A stretch of DNA of 64,000 nucleotides from positions 1-64,000 of the forward strand of contig NZ_VFPU01000003.1 of NCBI RefSeq assembly GCF_006716885.1, read 5' to 3'. Shown here one piece after another: positions 38,932-47,912 of this stretch (its first letter is position 1; every line of letters starts with the position of its first letter). This DNA comes from Ornithinimicrobium humiphilum. GTDB taxonomy: Bacteria > Actinomycetota > Actinomycetes > Actinomycetales > Dermatophilaceae. A program made the position numbers and the translations under genes. The notes beneath the pieces are model-generated. The model was not told where the DNA came from and did no database searches. It saw nothing but the letters and a program-made list of their open reading frames with translations.

Positions 38932-39465
38932 TCAGCCCTGCGCGCCGTCCCTCAACCGCCCCGTCCGCGGTGGCTGCGCCGACCGGGCGAGCGCGGCCAT
39001 GATGCCGAAGGTGTCGCGGTCGGCCTCGGCGAGCTGCTCGGGCGTGAACCACTGCGCCTTGCGCGCCTCGGTGGCCAGCTCCAGCTCGGGACGGGTCTCG
39101 AGCTCGACGCGGAAGACGACGTCGACGACCTGGTTCTCCGGGTCGACCCGCACCGTCACCGGCTCGCCGGGGTCGATGTCGAGGCCGACCTCCTCGGCCA
39201 CCTCGCGGCGCACCGCGTCGGCCGGCTCCTCGTGCTTGCCCAGCAGCCCGCCCGGCAGGCTCCATCCCTCGCGGTGCGGCTGCCACAGGAAGAGCACGGC
39301 CCCGTCGTGCTCGAGGACGCAGACCGCCCCCACGGTGTAGCTCGGCGATCCCACCCGGACCGCGGCCCGCTTGAGCGGCGTCGGCAGCACCCGGAAGCCC
39401 ACCAGGGCGGCGGTCCCCGCCTTGCGCCGCATCGTCTGCCAGTCCACTGGTTCAGCCAACCACAC
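38932..39465 (-). CDS. NUDIX hydrolase
   Basis: A 177-residue pyrophosphohydrolase. The NUDIX box is complete: GLLGKHE, then EPADAVRREVAEEVGL, giving G-x5-E-x7-REVxEExG-L, inside the fold SYTVGAVCVLEHDGAVLFLWQPHREGWSLPGG. A 40-residue N-terminal helix precedes the domain. It could clean oxidised nucleotides or hydrolyse another nucleoside diphosphate derivative; the substrate is not evident. Confidence 0.85.
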   Translation of the reverse strand: MWLAEPVDWQTMRRKAGTAALVGFRVLPTPLKRAAVRVGSPSYTVGAVCVLEHDGAVLFLWQPHREGWSLPGGLLGKHEEPADAVRREVAEEVGLDIDPGEPVTVRVDPENQVVDVVFRVELETRPELELATEARKAQWFTPEQLAEADRDTFGIMAALARSAQPPRTGRLRDGAQG

Positions 39466-39497
39466 GACCGGCCCGGACGAGCCCCCGACGACCCCGC

Positions 39498-41165
39498 TCA
39501 GAGCGAGGCCGCCAGCGCCCTCCCCACCTGCCGCCCGCCGAAGAGGCAGCCACCCAGGAAGGTCCCCTCGAGCGAGCGGTAGCCGTGCATCCCGCCCCCG
39601 CCGAAGCCGGCCACCTCGCCGGCGGCCCAGAGCCCCGGCACCGGGGTGCCGTTCGCGGCGAGCGCCCGCCCGTCGAGGTCGGTCTGGACCCCGCCGAGCG
39701 TCTTGCGCGTGAGCACCCGCAGGCGGACCGCGACGAGCGGCCCGTGCTTCGGGTCGAGGAAGCGGTGCGGCGGCGCGGTGCGCACGAGCCGGTCGCCGCG
39801 CGAGCGCCGGGCCGCCCTGACCAGCGCGGTCTGCACGTCCTTGCCGTAGTCGTTGGTCAGCTCGCGGTCACGCGCCTCGACGAGCCGCCGCAGCTCGGCG
39901 GCGTCGACCAGCGACGACCCGGTGAGCGCGTTCATCCGGGCCGCCAGCTCCTCCACGGTGTCGGCCAGCACCACGTCGGCGCCGGAATCGACGAAGCGCT
40001 GCACCGGAGCGGGCACCCCCGTCGTGACCCGGCCCAGCACCTGCCGCACCGACCGCCCGGTCAGGTCGGGGTTCTGCTCCGAGCCGGAGAGGGCGTACTC
40101 CTTGCCCAGGATCGTCGTCGTCGCCACGAACCAGGAGTGGTCGTGCTCCGGGGCCGCGGTCCGCAGGTGCGCCAGCGTGCCGAGGGTGTCGAAGCCGGGC
40201 AGGCACGGGAAGGGCAGCCGCCGCCCCAGCGCGTCGAGCCACAGCGAGCTCGGCCCCGGCAGGATGCGTATGCCGTGCCCCGGCCAGACGGGCGAGTGGT
40301 TGGGCAGGCCCTCGACGTAGTGCCACATCCGGTCGCGGTTGACCAGCCGCGCGCCGACCGCCTCGACGGGGTCGAGCATCGAGCCGTCGACGTAGGCCGG
40401 GACACCGGTGACCATCTCGACCGGCGGGGTGCCCAGCCGGTCCGGCCACCACCGGCGCACGAGGTCGGCGTTGGCGCCGATGCCGCCGCTCGTCACGACC
40501 ACCGCCTGGGCCGACAGCTCGAAGGTGCCCACCACCTCCCGGCCGGACGGGGCCCCGCGCTCGACCTCGGCCCCGCCGAGGACGTCGCCGCGGACGCCGG
40601 TGACGGCCCCGTCGGTGACGACCAGGCCGGTGACGCGGTGCCGTCCGCGCAGCTCGACCAGGCCCTGCTCGACCCCGTCGCGCACCGCCCGCTCGAAGGG
40701 CTCGACGACGCCCGGCCCGGTGCCCCAGGTGATGTGGAAGCGCGGCACCGAGTTGCCGTGCCCGGTGGCGCTGCCGTCGCCCCGCTCTGCCCAGCCGACG
40801 ACGGGGAAGAGCCCGATCCCCTTCTCGCGCAGCCAGGACCGCTTCTCCCCCGCCGCCCACGCGACATACGCCCGGGCCCACTCCCGGCCCCACCGGTCCT
40901 GCGCGTCCGGCCCCTCCAGCCGGTCGAAGCCGGCGCTGCCGGTCCAGTCCTGCCAGGCCAGCTCCTCGCTGTCGCGGATGCCCATCCGGCGCTGCTCGGG
41001 GCTGTCGACGAGGAAGAGCCCGCCGAAGCTCCACCAGGCCTGCCCGCCGAGGTGGGTGGTCGACTCCTGGTCGACGAGCACCACCCGACGGCCGGCGGCG
41101 ACCAGCTCGGAGGTGGCCACCAGCCCGGCGAGTCCTGCCCCGACCACCACGACGTCAGCGTCCAT
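39498..41165 (-). CDS. FAD-binding dehydrogenase, fumarate reductase/KstD-like
   Basis: A 555-residue flavoprotein. The N terminus has the FAD-binding VVVGAGLAGLVATSELVAAGRRVVLVDQE. The C terminus has the matching flavin site PVPGLWAAGEVAGFGGGGMHGY with RSLEGTFLGGCLFGGRQVG. This is the FAD_binding_2 family, which includes fumarate reductases and 3-ketosteroid dehydrogenases. The signature WWSFGGLFLVDSPEQRRMGI matches the group usually named FAD-binding dehydrogenase. The substrate is unknown and no steroid genes are nearby. Confidence 0.85.
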   Translation of the reverse strand: MDADVVVVGAGLAGLVATSELVAAGRRVVLVDQESTTHLGGQAWWSFGGLFLVDSPEQRRMGIRDSEELAWQDWTGSAGFDRLEGPDAQDRWGREWARAYVAWAAGEKRSWLREKGIGLFPVVGWAERGDGSATGHGNSVPRFHITWGTGPGVVEPFERAVRDGVEQGLVELRGRHRVTGLVVTDGAVTGVRGDVLGGAEVERGAPSGREVVGTFELSAQAVVVTSGGIGANADLVRRWWPDRLGTPPVEMVTGVPAYVDGSMLDPVEAVGARLVNRDRMWHYVEGLPNHSPVWPGHGIRILPGPSSLWLDALGRRLPFPCLPGFDTLGTLAHLRTAAPEHDHSWFVATTTILGKEYALSGSEQNPDLTGRSVRQVLGRVTTGVPAPVQRFVDSGADVVLADTVEELAARMNALTGSSLVDAAELRRLVEARDRELTNDYGKDVQTALVRAARRSRGDRLVRTAPPHRFLDPKHGPLVAVRLRVLTRKTLGGVQTDLDGRALAANGTPVPGLWAAGEVAGFGGGGMHGYRSLEGTFLGGCLFGGRQVGRALAASL

Positions 41166-41235
41166 GCCCGGGAGGGTAGCGGGCGGGTGGGTACCGGGCG
41201 CCCGTCCGAGCGGGCGCGTCTACGCTGGGAGCGCG

Positions 41236-42963
41236 ATGGCCACCCGTGACAGCCGACGACGTGTGCCCGTGCCGCCGCCCGCCGTGCTCACGGGGCTGCG
41301 TCGCGGGGTCGTCCTGATGCTCCTGACCGCCGTCGCCTTCCTCGGCGGCGTGGCCACCACCCAGCTGTGGCCCGTGACCACCGAGACCGACTACTTCACC
41401 GCCGACGTCTCGGTGACGCCGCGCCTGGACTCCACCGTCGAGCTCCCGACGGTCGTCGGCGACGTCATCATCACCTTCGAGGGGCGGCTGCCCGCACCGG
41501 GCCTCACCGCCCAGGTCGGGGTCCGCGAGGAGGTCACCGACCTGCTCCGCAGCGGCCGCCTCGACGCCGCCGCGCTGCAGCCCGACCAGCAGGAGCTGCG
41601 CGCGGCGATCGACCACGGGGTCCGGGAGGTCGGGTGGAAGTTCGCCACCGGCGCCCTGGTCACCTCGGTCCTCGTCCTCCTCACGTATGCCGTGGCGCGC
41701 CCGCACCACCTGCTCCGCGTCGTCGGGGCGGCCACCACCGCGACCGCGGTCGCCCTCGCCGGGCCGGGCGCCGCGGCCTACTTCACCTACCGCGTCGACA
41801 ACGTCGCGGAGTACCGCGCGACGTCGCTGCTGTCGCTGGTGCAGACCAACACCCGGCTGCTCGACAACCTGGCCAGCAACGCGTCGCACGGGGCGGTCTA
41901 CGTCACCAACCTGCTGGCGCTCTCCGACGCGCTGCGCGAGGAGTTCACCCCCGGCACGGTCGACGTGCCCGTCGCCGCCCGTTTCCTGCTCGTCAGCGAC
42001 CTGCACGGGATGAACCAGTTCCCGCTCATGCGGCAGATCGTCGCCAGCGAGCGCATCGACGCCGTCATCGACTCCGGCGACCTGCTCAACTTCGGCCAGC
42101 CGCGCGAGGGCGATCTCACCGGCATGTACGCCGGGATCGAGAGCCTCGGGGTGCCCTACATCTTCGTGCGCGGCAACCACGACGCCGTCTCCGCGACCGA
42201 CGAGGCGGTGCTGCGCCGCCTCGCCCAGATCCCCAACGTGCTGCTCCTCGAGCCGACGGACGGCGAGCTGGTGCGGGTGGACGTCAACGGGGTCTCGATC
42301 AGCGGCTTCAACGACGCCCGCTTCTACAACCAGCGCGACGCCGACTTCGCGGGCGAGCAGGCCGCGCTGGCCGAGCGCTTCCGCGAGCTCACCGAGGGCA
42401 ACGAGCCGACCGACCTCGTCGTCGCGCACCAGCCCTACGCCGCCGAGCGGGTCGAGGCCGCCGGGGCGACGGTCAACGGTCACATGCACGCCCCCGACGT
42501 GTCGCGCGGCCACATCCAGGTGGGGTCCTTCACCGGAGGCGGCCTGGTCAACCAGTTCCGCCTGCCGCCCCTCACCGAGGAGGCGCAGCAGGCCGCCGAG
42601 GAGGACCCGGACACCGCCGGTGAGCTCCAGGGCCATCCCTACAGCTTCGACGTGCTGAGCTTCGGCGAGGACTGCTCGATCGTCAGCCTCGTCCGCTACA
42701 GCTATCGCAACCTCGTCTCGGGGCGGCCGCAGTACGACGACGTCCGTCTCGTCAACGGGCGCACCATCCAGCCCGACCCGCCGCAGGAGCGCACCTGCGG
42801 CCCCTCGCTCGGGGTGCTGACCTCGTCGCTGCGCCCGGTCGTGACGACGGACGAGGCGGTCCGCACCGACGACGCCACCCAGACCGTGACGATCCCGACC
42901 CCGGCCGGGGACGCCCCGACGCTGACCCGCGACGACGCGGCGACCACCTCGTCCGCACCCTGA
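41236..42963 (+). CDS. Membrane-anchored metallophosphoesterase
   Basis: A 575-residue protein. It has a basic N terminus, TM1 near 25-44, an extracytoplasmic region, TM2-TM3 near 138-182, and then a calcineurin-type phosphoesterase domain. Metal ligands are visible in order: VSDLHG, DSGDLLNF, VRGNHD, VVAHQPY and NGHMHAPD. The domain follows an odd number of TM helices with an N-in orientation, so it probably faces outside. The last 60 residues are Thr/Pro-rich and acidic. Substrate unknown. A TACGCT hexamer lies 9 nt before the ATG. Confidence 0.85.
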   Translation: MATRDSRRRVPVPPPAVLTGLRRGVVLMLLTAVAFLGGVATTQLWPVTTETDYFTADVSVTPRLDSTVELPTVVGDVIITFEGRLPAPGLTAQVGVREEVTDLLRSGRLDAAALQPDQQELRAAIDHGVREVGWKFATGALVTSVLVLLTYAVARPHHLLRVVGAATTATAVALAGPGAAAYFTYRVDNVAEYRATSLLSLVQTNTRLLDNLASNASHGAVYVTNLLALSDALREEFTPGTVDVPVAARFLLVSDLHGMNQFPLMRQIVASERIDAVIDSGDLLNFGQPREGDLTGMYAGIESLGVPYIFVRGNHDAVSATDEAVLRRLAQIPNVLLLEPTDGELVRVDVNGVSISGFNDARFYNQRDADFAGEQAALAERFRELTEGNEPTDLVVAHQPYAAERVEAAGATVNGHMHAPDVSRGHIQVGSFTGGGLVNQFRLPPLTEEAQQAAEEDPDTAGELQGHPYSFDVLSFGEDCSIVSLVRYSYRNLVSGRPQYDDVRLVNGRTIQPDPPQERTCGPSLGVLTSSLRPVVTTDEAVRTDDATQTVTIPTPAGDAPTLTRDDAATTSSAP

Positions 42964-43011
42964 CGCGGGCGGCGGCGCGGGACGCCTGCTGTTGAGACCG
43001 CGGCAGGAGTC

Positions 43012-43824
43012 TCAGCCCGAGACGAGCCCCCGGTCACGCTCCTGCGCGACGAGCCGCTCGAAGTAGTCCGCCGGCTGCACGCCCTGGACCACCCTCGTGT
43101 TGACGATGAAGGTCGGCGTCGAGGACAGCCCGAGCGACCGCGCCTCGGCGGTGTCGGCGTCGACGGCGGCGGCCAGCTCCGGATCGTCCAGCGCGGCCTC
43201 GAAGGCGGCCAGGTCCGGGACCCCCACCTGCTCCGCGAGGTCCAGCAGCACCTGCCGGTCCACCTCGCCGTGCCCCTCCCGCGAGAGCCCGAAGACGGCC
43301 TCCTGGTAGGGCGCGAGCCGGTCCTGCGCCGCGGCCGCACGCGTCGCGACGGCGGCCTGCCGGGAGGGCTCGTCGAAGAGCACCAGGTCGCGGTACTCGA
43401 TGCGCAGCACGCCCTCGTCGACGAGCTCCTGCAGGCCGGGGCGGACCTCCAGGGCGAAGCGCGCGCAGTAGGGGCAGCGGTAGTCGAGGTACTCGATCAT
43501 CACGACCGGGGCGTCGACGCGGCCGACCGCCATGGTGTCCGCGGGGTCGCGCCGCTGCAGCTCCAGCAGCAGGGCGGCGACCTCGGGGGACGGCTCCTGC
43601 GCCTCGGGCTGCGCCGGCTGCTGCGGCTCGACCTGCTGCTCCTGCACGGGGACGCTCGGGGCAGCGGGCGCGGCCTGCTGCCCGGAGCGGTCCTGACCGA
43701 GCGCCAGCCACGCGATGAGCGCGACCACGAGCGCCACGACGATGACCGCGACCGCCCAGGCGATCGAGGCGACGCGGCTGTCGTCGGCCGGCGGGGGCGG
43801 GGTGGGCGCGGGCTGCTCGATCAC
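43012..43824 (-). CDS. DsbA-like thioredoxin-fold protein, membrane-anchored
   Basis: A 270-residue protein with an N-terminal Pro-rich tail, one TM helix (residues 20-42), a Pro/Gln-rich linker, and a DsbA-type domain. The redox centre is C117-P-Y-C120 in EYLDYRCPYCARF, and the cis-Pro loop is in SSTPTFIVN. It should form or shuffle disulfide bonds outside the membrane. GTG 43824 is chosen because the conserved domain and TM segment follow it. A DsbB/VKOR partner is not adjacent. Confidence 0.85.
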   Translation of the reverse strand: MIEQPAPTPPPPADDSRVASIAWAVAVIVVALVVALIAWLALGQDRSGQQAAPAAPSVPVQEQQVEPQQPAQPEAQEPSPEVAALLLELQRRDPADTMAVGRVDAPVVMIEYLDYRCPYCARFALEVRPGLQELVDEGVLRIEYRDLVLFDEPSRQAAVATRAAAAQDRLAPYQEAVFGLSREGHGEVDRQVLLDLAEQVGVPDLAAFEAALDDPELAAAVDADTAEARSLGLSSTPTFIVNTRVVQGVQPADYFERLVAQERDRGLVSG

Positions 43825-43862
43825 GGCGCCCAGGGTCCCACACGGCCGATCCGCCCCGGCGG

Positions 43863-44453
43863 TCAGGCCGGCGTCCCCGCCGCCCCCACGGTCCAGCGGT
43901 GGCGGACCTCGTAGCGCGGCGTGCCCCGCGGTCCCTGCCCCAGGTGGGACGCCACGAGGGCGAGATCGTCCACCCGCCAGGACGGGGTGTGCAGCGTGTC
44001 GAGCGCCTGGAGCAGGTGCCCCGCCGGGTGCGGCCGGCCGACGGCCCGGGCGAGCGTGACGTGCGGCGTGAAGCGGGTGCCGTCGACCCGCACACCCGCG
44101 TGGCTGGCCACGGCGCGCAGCCCCGCGGCCCACGTCGCCAGGGTCCCCGGCTCCCCCTCGTCGACGCCGGCCCAGAGGACCCGGGCCGAGCCCGGCGACG
44201 GGAAGGCGCCCGCTCCGGCCAGGCGCAGGTCGAGGGGGCGGTGGCGCGCGGCATACCGCTGGCCTTCCTCGACGAGCTCCTCCTCGCGCCACTCCTCCAG
44301 GTCGGGCAGGAAGGCCAGCGTCAGGTGCAGGTGCTCGCGGCGGGTCCAGCGCCACTCGCGCCGGGACGCGACGCCCTCGCGACGCGGCTCGAGGAAGTCC
44401 TCGACGGCCGTGACGACGTCCTCGGGCAGCTCGACGGCGACGAAGGCTCGCAT
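43863..44453 (-). CDS. thpR: RNA 2',3'-cyclic phosphodiesterase (2'-5' RNA ligase family)
   Basis: A 196-residue 2H phosphoesterase. The two catalytic HxTx motifs are visible, HLTL at residues 43-46 and HVTL at 131-134, and the protein starts MRAFVAVELPEDV as is typical of the family. It opens 2',3'-cyclic phosphates on RNA ends and was originally described as a 2'-5' ligase. The C terminus contains the family block LVASHLGQGPRGTPRYEV. Confidence 0.9.
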   Translation of the reverse strand: MRAFVAVELPEDVVTAVEDFLEPRREGVASRREWRWTRREHLHLTLAFLPDLEEWREEELVEEGQRYAARHRPLDLRLAGAGAFPSPGSARVLWAGVDEGEPGTLATWAAGLRAVASHAGVRVDGTRFTPHVTLARAVGRPHPAGHLLQALDTLHTPSWRVDDLALVASHLGQGPRGTPRYEVRHRWTVGAAGTPA

Positions 44454-44592
44454 GCCCCCATGCTCCCCGAGCACCACGGCGTAGGACGTGTGAGCAGCAT
44501 CACACCCGCGCCGCGAACCGTCCCGGCCGCCCGACGCGACAACCCCTCGGGCCGGGTCCGCAGGGGACCCGCCGCACACGAGGAGGAAACGG

Positions 44593-45120
44593 ATGGTCAG
44601 TCTCAAGGGCGGCGTCGTGGCGACGCTGGTGGCGCTCACCGTGGTCCCCGCCGCGGCGGCCGCGGCGAGCACCGTGGTCGACCACGGTCGCGGTCCGACG
44701 GTCGTGCACGACACGGCCTACGCGTCCGCCAGGACGCAGGTGCACGCGTGGTCCCGGGACGGATACACGCAGGTGCGCCTCATGGTCAGCGGGCTGCCCG
44801 CCCACCGCACCTTCGGCGCCCACGTGCACACGGGCCGGTGCGGCACCGACCCGCTCGCCTCGGGCGGGCACTACCAGCACGGCACCGACGCCGCCACGCC
44901 GCTCGGCGAGCGCGAGATCTGGCTCGACGTGACCACGGACGCCAAGGGCAAGGGCATCACGACCACCGTCGTGCCGTGGACCGTCCACGCGGGCGCCGCC
45001 GGCTCGGTGGTGCTCCACGCCGACCCGACGAACCCCGTGACCGGCGCGGCAGGGGCGCGCCTGGTCTGCACCACCGTCGACCTCGGCGGCGGGGCGAAGG
45101 GCGGCCACGCCGGGCACTGA
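44593..45120 (+). CDS. Secreted Cu/Zn superoxide-dismutase-like protein
   Basis: A 175-residue exported protein: signal peptide (VSLKGGVVATLVALTVVPAAAAAAS) and then a SODC-like beta-barrel. Three copper-type ligand positions are visible: HVH in FGAHVHTGRCG, the His in GGHYQH, and the His in SVVLHADP. The zinc loop is shorter than in true SODs and the catalytic Arg is not evident, so activity is uncertain. The C-terminal GGAKGGHAGH could bind metal. GAGGAGG precedes the ATG. A strong hairpin follows at 45123. Confidence 0.75.
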   Translation: MVSLKGGVVATLVALTVVPAAAAAASTVVDHGRGPTVVHDTAYASARTQVHAWSRDGYTQVRLMVSGLPAHRTFGAHVHTGRCGTDPLASGGHYQHGTDAATPLGEREIWLDVTTDAKGKGITTTVVPWTVHAGAAGSVVLHADPTNPVTGAAGARLVCTTVDLGGGAKGGHAGH

Positions 45121-45122
45121 CG

Positions 45123-45154
45123 CCCTGCCCGGGACGTGCCCGCCCCGGGCAGGG
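45123..45154 (+). terminator. Hairpin terminator
   Basis: Perfect 11-bp arms CCCTGCCCGGG and CCCGGGCAGGG, with a 10-nt loop, 3 bp after the stop of the SOD-like gene. Confidence 0.7.
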
Positions 45155-45217
45155 GCCGGGGCGGGCGCGTCCCCCGCGCACGCGACCCGACGTCGGCGCA
45201 GGAGTCGACGGACGCGA

Positions 45218-45223
45218 CATACT
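45218..45223 (+). promoter_or_regulatory. -10-like hexamer, leaderless start
   Basis: CATACT is followed by 6 nt and the ATG at 45230, with no ribosome site. Confidence 0.5.
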
Positions 45224-45229
45224 CCCGGC

Positions 45230-46156
45230 ATGAGGATCGTCGTCGCGCTCGGGGGCAACGCCCTCCTGCAGCGCGGTCAGGTGCCGGACGCCGACGCGCA
45301 GGTGGTCAACATCCGGCGCGCCATGCACGCGCTGGCGCCGCTGACCGACGACCACGAGGTCGTGATCACCCACGGCAACGGCCCGCAGGTGGGCATCCTG
45401 GCGATGGAGAGCGCGGCCGACGCCCGGCTCAGCGAGCCCTACCCCTTCGACGCGCTGGGGGCGATGACCCAGGGGCTCATCGGCTACTGGATCCTGCAGG
45501 CGCTCGGCAACGAGCGGCCCTATCGCCAGCTCGCGGCCGTGCTCAACCAGACCCTCGTCGACGCCGACGACCCGGCCTTCGCCGAGCCGACGAAGTTCGT
45601 CGGCGAGGTCTACGACGAGGCGACCGCGCGCGAGCTGGCGCAGCGCCACGGCTGGCAGGTGCGCCGGGACGGCGACCACTGGCGGCGCGTGGTCCCCTCC
45701 CCGCGGCCGCGGGAGATCATCGAGACCAGGCTCATCGACCAGCTGCTCGACGACTCGGTCATCGTCGTCTGCGCCGGCGGCGGCGGGGTGCCGGTCGTGC
45801 GGACCCCGACCGGCGACCTCCAGGGCGTCGAGGCGGTCATCGACAAGGACCTCTCGGCGGCGCTGCTGGCCCACCGGCTCCGCGCCGACCGGCTGCTCGT
45901 GCTCACCGACGTGCCGGCCGTGATGGAGGACTTCGGCACCGACCGGGCGCGGCCGATCCGGCGCACGACGCCCGGGGCGCTGCGCGCGCTCGACCTGCCC
46001 GCCGGGTCGATGGGGCCCAAGGTCGAGGCGGTCTGCCGGTTCGTCGAGGTCGGCGGGCACCAGCAGCGCGTCGCCGCCGCGATCGGCAACCTCGAGGAGG
46101 CCGTGGCGCTCGTCGACGGCGAGGCCGGCACCTGGGTCACCGCCGAGGGCGCCTGA
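45230..46156 (+). CDS. arcC: Carbamate kinase
   Basis: A 308-residue amino-acid-kinase-fold enzyme. It makes ATP and carbamate from carbamoyl phosphate and ADP. Visible parts are RIVVALGGNALLQRG, VITHGNGPQVGILAMES, the long insert YRQLAAVLNQTLVDADDPAF, and VVCAGGGGVPVV with VIDKDLSAALLA. It stands alone, without arginine deiminase or ornithine carbamoyltransferase beside it, so the source of carbamoyl phosphate is not evident in the window. Confidence 0.93.
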   Translation: MRIVVALGGNALLQRGQVPDADAQVVNIRRAMHALAPLTDDHEVVITHGNGPQVGILAMESAADARLSEPYPFDALGAMTQGLIGYWILQALGNERPYRQLAAVLNQTLVDADDPAFAEPTKFVGEVYDEATARELAQRHGWQVRRDGDHWRRVVPSPRPREIIETRLIDQLLDDSVIVVCAGGGGVPVVRTPTGDLQGVEAVIDKDLSAALLAHRLRADRLLVLTDVPAVMEDFGTDRARPIRRTTPGALRALDLPAGSMGPKVEAVCRFVEVGGHQQRVAAAIGNLEEAVALVDGEAGTWVTAEGA

Positions 46157-46202
46157 GCGAGGACCCGAGCGACCCTGCCGGACCGCCTGCGGGCGGATCC
46201 CC

Positions 46203-46520
46203 TCAGCGCAGGCCCGACAGCCCCTCGAGCAGCCAGCCGGCACCGATGACGGGGTCCCACCGGTGGATGCCGACCTGCTGGACCAGTCCGAGCTGCTGGA
46301 AGGGGTCCTCGCGGAGCAGCTCGAGCACGGCCTCCTCGGAGTCGCCGGAGAGCAGGAGGAGGGCCGCGGCGGGGCCGTCGGCCTGCCGCGCCATGGGCCC
46401 GGAGACGAGGACGACGCCGTCCTCGGCCAGGCCGGACAGGAACGCCCGGTGGGCCGGGCGGTGCTCGTCGAGGGCGTCGGTGTCCTCGGAGTAGGTGTAC
46501 TGGACGGCGTAGATGGCCAT
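46203..46520 (-). CDS. YciI-like (YCII-domain) protein
   Basis: A 105-residue ferredoxin-like-fold protein of the YciI family. Family features are YAVQYTYSEDTDALDEHRPAHRAFLSGLAEDGVVLVSGP near the N terminus, with the conserved His and Asp, and the FQQLGLVQQVGIHRWDP strand near the C terminus. Members may be small hydrolases or enzymes of aromatic degradation; the role is unknown. It converges with carbamate kinase. Confidence 0.8.
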   Translation of the reverse strand: MAIYAVQYTYSEDTDALDEHRPAHRAFLSGLAEDGVVLVSGPMARQADGPAAALLLLSGDSEEAVLELLREDPFQQLGLVQQVGIHRWDPVIGAGWLLEGLSGLR

Positions 46521-46590
46521 GGGCTTAACGTAGCCGGGCCCGCGGGCGCTAGGTTGGGACAAGCCCCCCGCGCCCGAGGAGCCCCCACAG

Positions 46591-47331
46591 ATGAGCACGA
46601 CGCGAGACCCCCTGAGCGTCCGCCCGGTCCGCCGCACGGACGACCTTCCCGCCTGGGACGTCGTCCTGCAGGCGCTCGGCGGCGTCCGGCTCTCCGGGGA
46701 CGACGGGGAGGCGGTCTACCAGCTCGGCGCCGGACGCCTCGCGCTGCGCCCCGCCGACGACGCCCACCCCGCCGGCAGCACCGAGCTCTGCCTGGAGACG
46801 AGCGTGCCGCTGGCCGAGGCGGTCGAGGCCGCCCGCGCCGAGGGCGTGCCGATCGAGCTCCTCGAGGGCGAGGGCGGCCCGCTGGCCGTCATCACCGCGG
46901 ACGACGGCGTGCAGCTGACCCTCGAGCCCCTCACTCCCAACCCCGAGGAGCTGGCGGCCTCCGAGCCCTCCCTCGCGGTCCTGCCCGTCTGGCGCACCCC
47001 CGCCGGCCGGGTGGCGCTCGACGTCCTCGACGGGCTCGGGCTGCGGCGCCGCGTGACCCTCGAGGACGGCACCTGGGCCGACCTCACCGCCCGCACCGGC
47101 GGCCTCCACGGCGTGCAGCCGATGAGCGAGGTCGGCACCGAGCTGGCCTTCGAGCTGACCGGCCGCGTCGAGTCCCTGCTCGAGCCCCTGGCCTCGGCCG
47201 GCGTGCCGGCGGAGGTCGTGGAGGAGGAGACCTGCCGGGTGCTGCGCGTGCCCGACCCCGACGGCGGGGAGCCGCTGCGCGTGGTCGAGCGGGAGCCCGA
47301 CCTCTACAGCTACGCGCTGTCCGAGATGTGA
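46591..47331 (+). CDS. Hypothetical protein, possibly VOC/glyoxalase-like fold
   Basis: A 246-residue soluble protein. Two halves each look beta-rich, with segments such as AVYQLGAGRLALRP and GSTELCLETSVPLAEAVEAARAEGVPIEL that resemble the beta-alpha-beta units of vicinal-oxygen-chelate proteins. Metal-binding residues are not obvious, and I do not assign a function. A TAGGTT hexamer at 46551-46556 could drive it, with GAGGAG near the start. Confidence 0.5.
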   Translation: MSTTRDPLSVRPVRRTDDLPAWDVVLQALGGVRLSGDDGEAVYQLGAGRLALRPADDAHPAGSTELCLETSVPLAEAVEAARAEGVPIELLEGEGGPLAVITADDGVQLTLEPLTPNPEELAASEPSLAVLPVWRTPAGRVALDVLDGLGLRRRVTLEDGTWADLTARTGGLHGVQPMSEVGTELAFELTGRVESLLEPLASAGVPAEVVEEETCRVLRVPDPDGGEPLRVVEREPDLYSYALSEM

Positions 47332-47420
47332 ATCTCACCCCGACCCCCTGACCTGCGACGACGGGGGTCCGGGCCGGGCACGGCTCGCGCGAGGAGTCCC
47401 CGCTCCGCGCAGATCCGTGC

Positions 47421-47573
47421 TAGCGTCGTCGACAGCTGCCGTTGCTTTGTCCGACGCGGTTCCTTGCGTCAGGTACGTCCGAAGCACGGATCCATACGAC
47501 ATCTCTTCGGTAGTACCGGGGATGCCGCGCACTGCGGGATCCCGACAGCAATCCAGAAAGTAAGGCAGCACCA
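47421..47573 (+). promoter_or_regulatory. Promoter and long 5' leader of the cold-shock gene
   Basis: A TAGCGT hexamer at 47421-47426 would start transcription near 47433 and leave a leader of about 140 nt before the GTG. Inverted repeats CCGAAG/CTTCGG and GGGAT/ATCCC lie in the leader. Long structured leaders are typical of cold-shock mRNAs. No promoter -35 box is clear. Confidence 0.5.
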
Positions 47574-47777
47574 GTGGCTACAGGCACCGTGAAGTGGTTC
47601 AACTCCGAGAAGGGCTTCGGCTTCATCGAGCAGGATGGCGGAGGCGCTGACGTCTTCGTCCACTACTCGGCGATCGACAGCTCCGGTTACCGTGAGCTCC
47701 AGGAGGGCCAGAAGGTGGAGTTCGACGTCACCCAGGGCCCCAAGGGTCCGCAGGCTGACAAGGTCCGCGCTCTCTGA
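47574..47777 (+). CDS. Cold-shock protein, CspA family
   Basis: A 67-residue single-stranded RNA/DNA chaperone with an OB fold. Both nucleic-acid motifs are intact: RNP1 KGFGFI and RNP2 VFVHYS. The GTG at 47574 has a weak AAGG site. The gene has its own long leader and a strong hairpin terminator, so it is a single unit. It should melt RNA structure at low temperature or during growth resumption. Confidence 0.95.
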   Translation: MATGTVKWFNSEKGFGFIEQDGGGADVFVHYSAIDSSGYRELQEGQKVEFDVTQGPKGPQADKVRAL

Positions 47778-47799
47778 GTCGTCCTTCGACAGACTTCCA

Positions 47800-47831
47800 G
47801 AAGGCCCGCGCCGCACGGCGCGGGCCTTCTG
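47800..47831 (+). terminator. Hairpin terminator of the cold-shock gene
   Basis: A perfect 14-bp stem, AGAAGGCCCGCGCC and GGCGCGGGCCTTCT, with a 4-nt loop (GCAC), 22 bp after the stop. A GGGGTATGACGT repeat follows at 47855. Confidence 0.85.
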
Positions 47832-47912
47832 CGTGTCCGCACGCAGTTCTACCAGGGGTATGACGTCGCGCCGGGTCGCCGGTGACCGCCGGCCCGACTC
47901 CCCCGCTGGGCG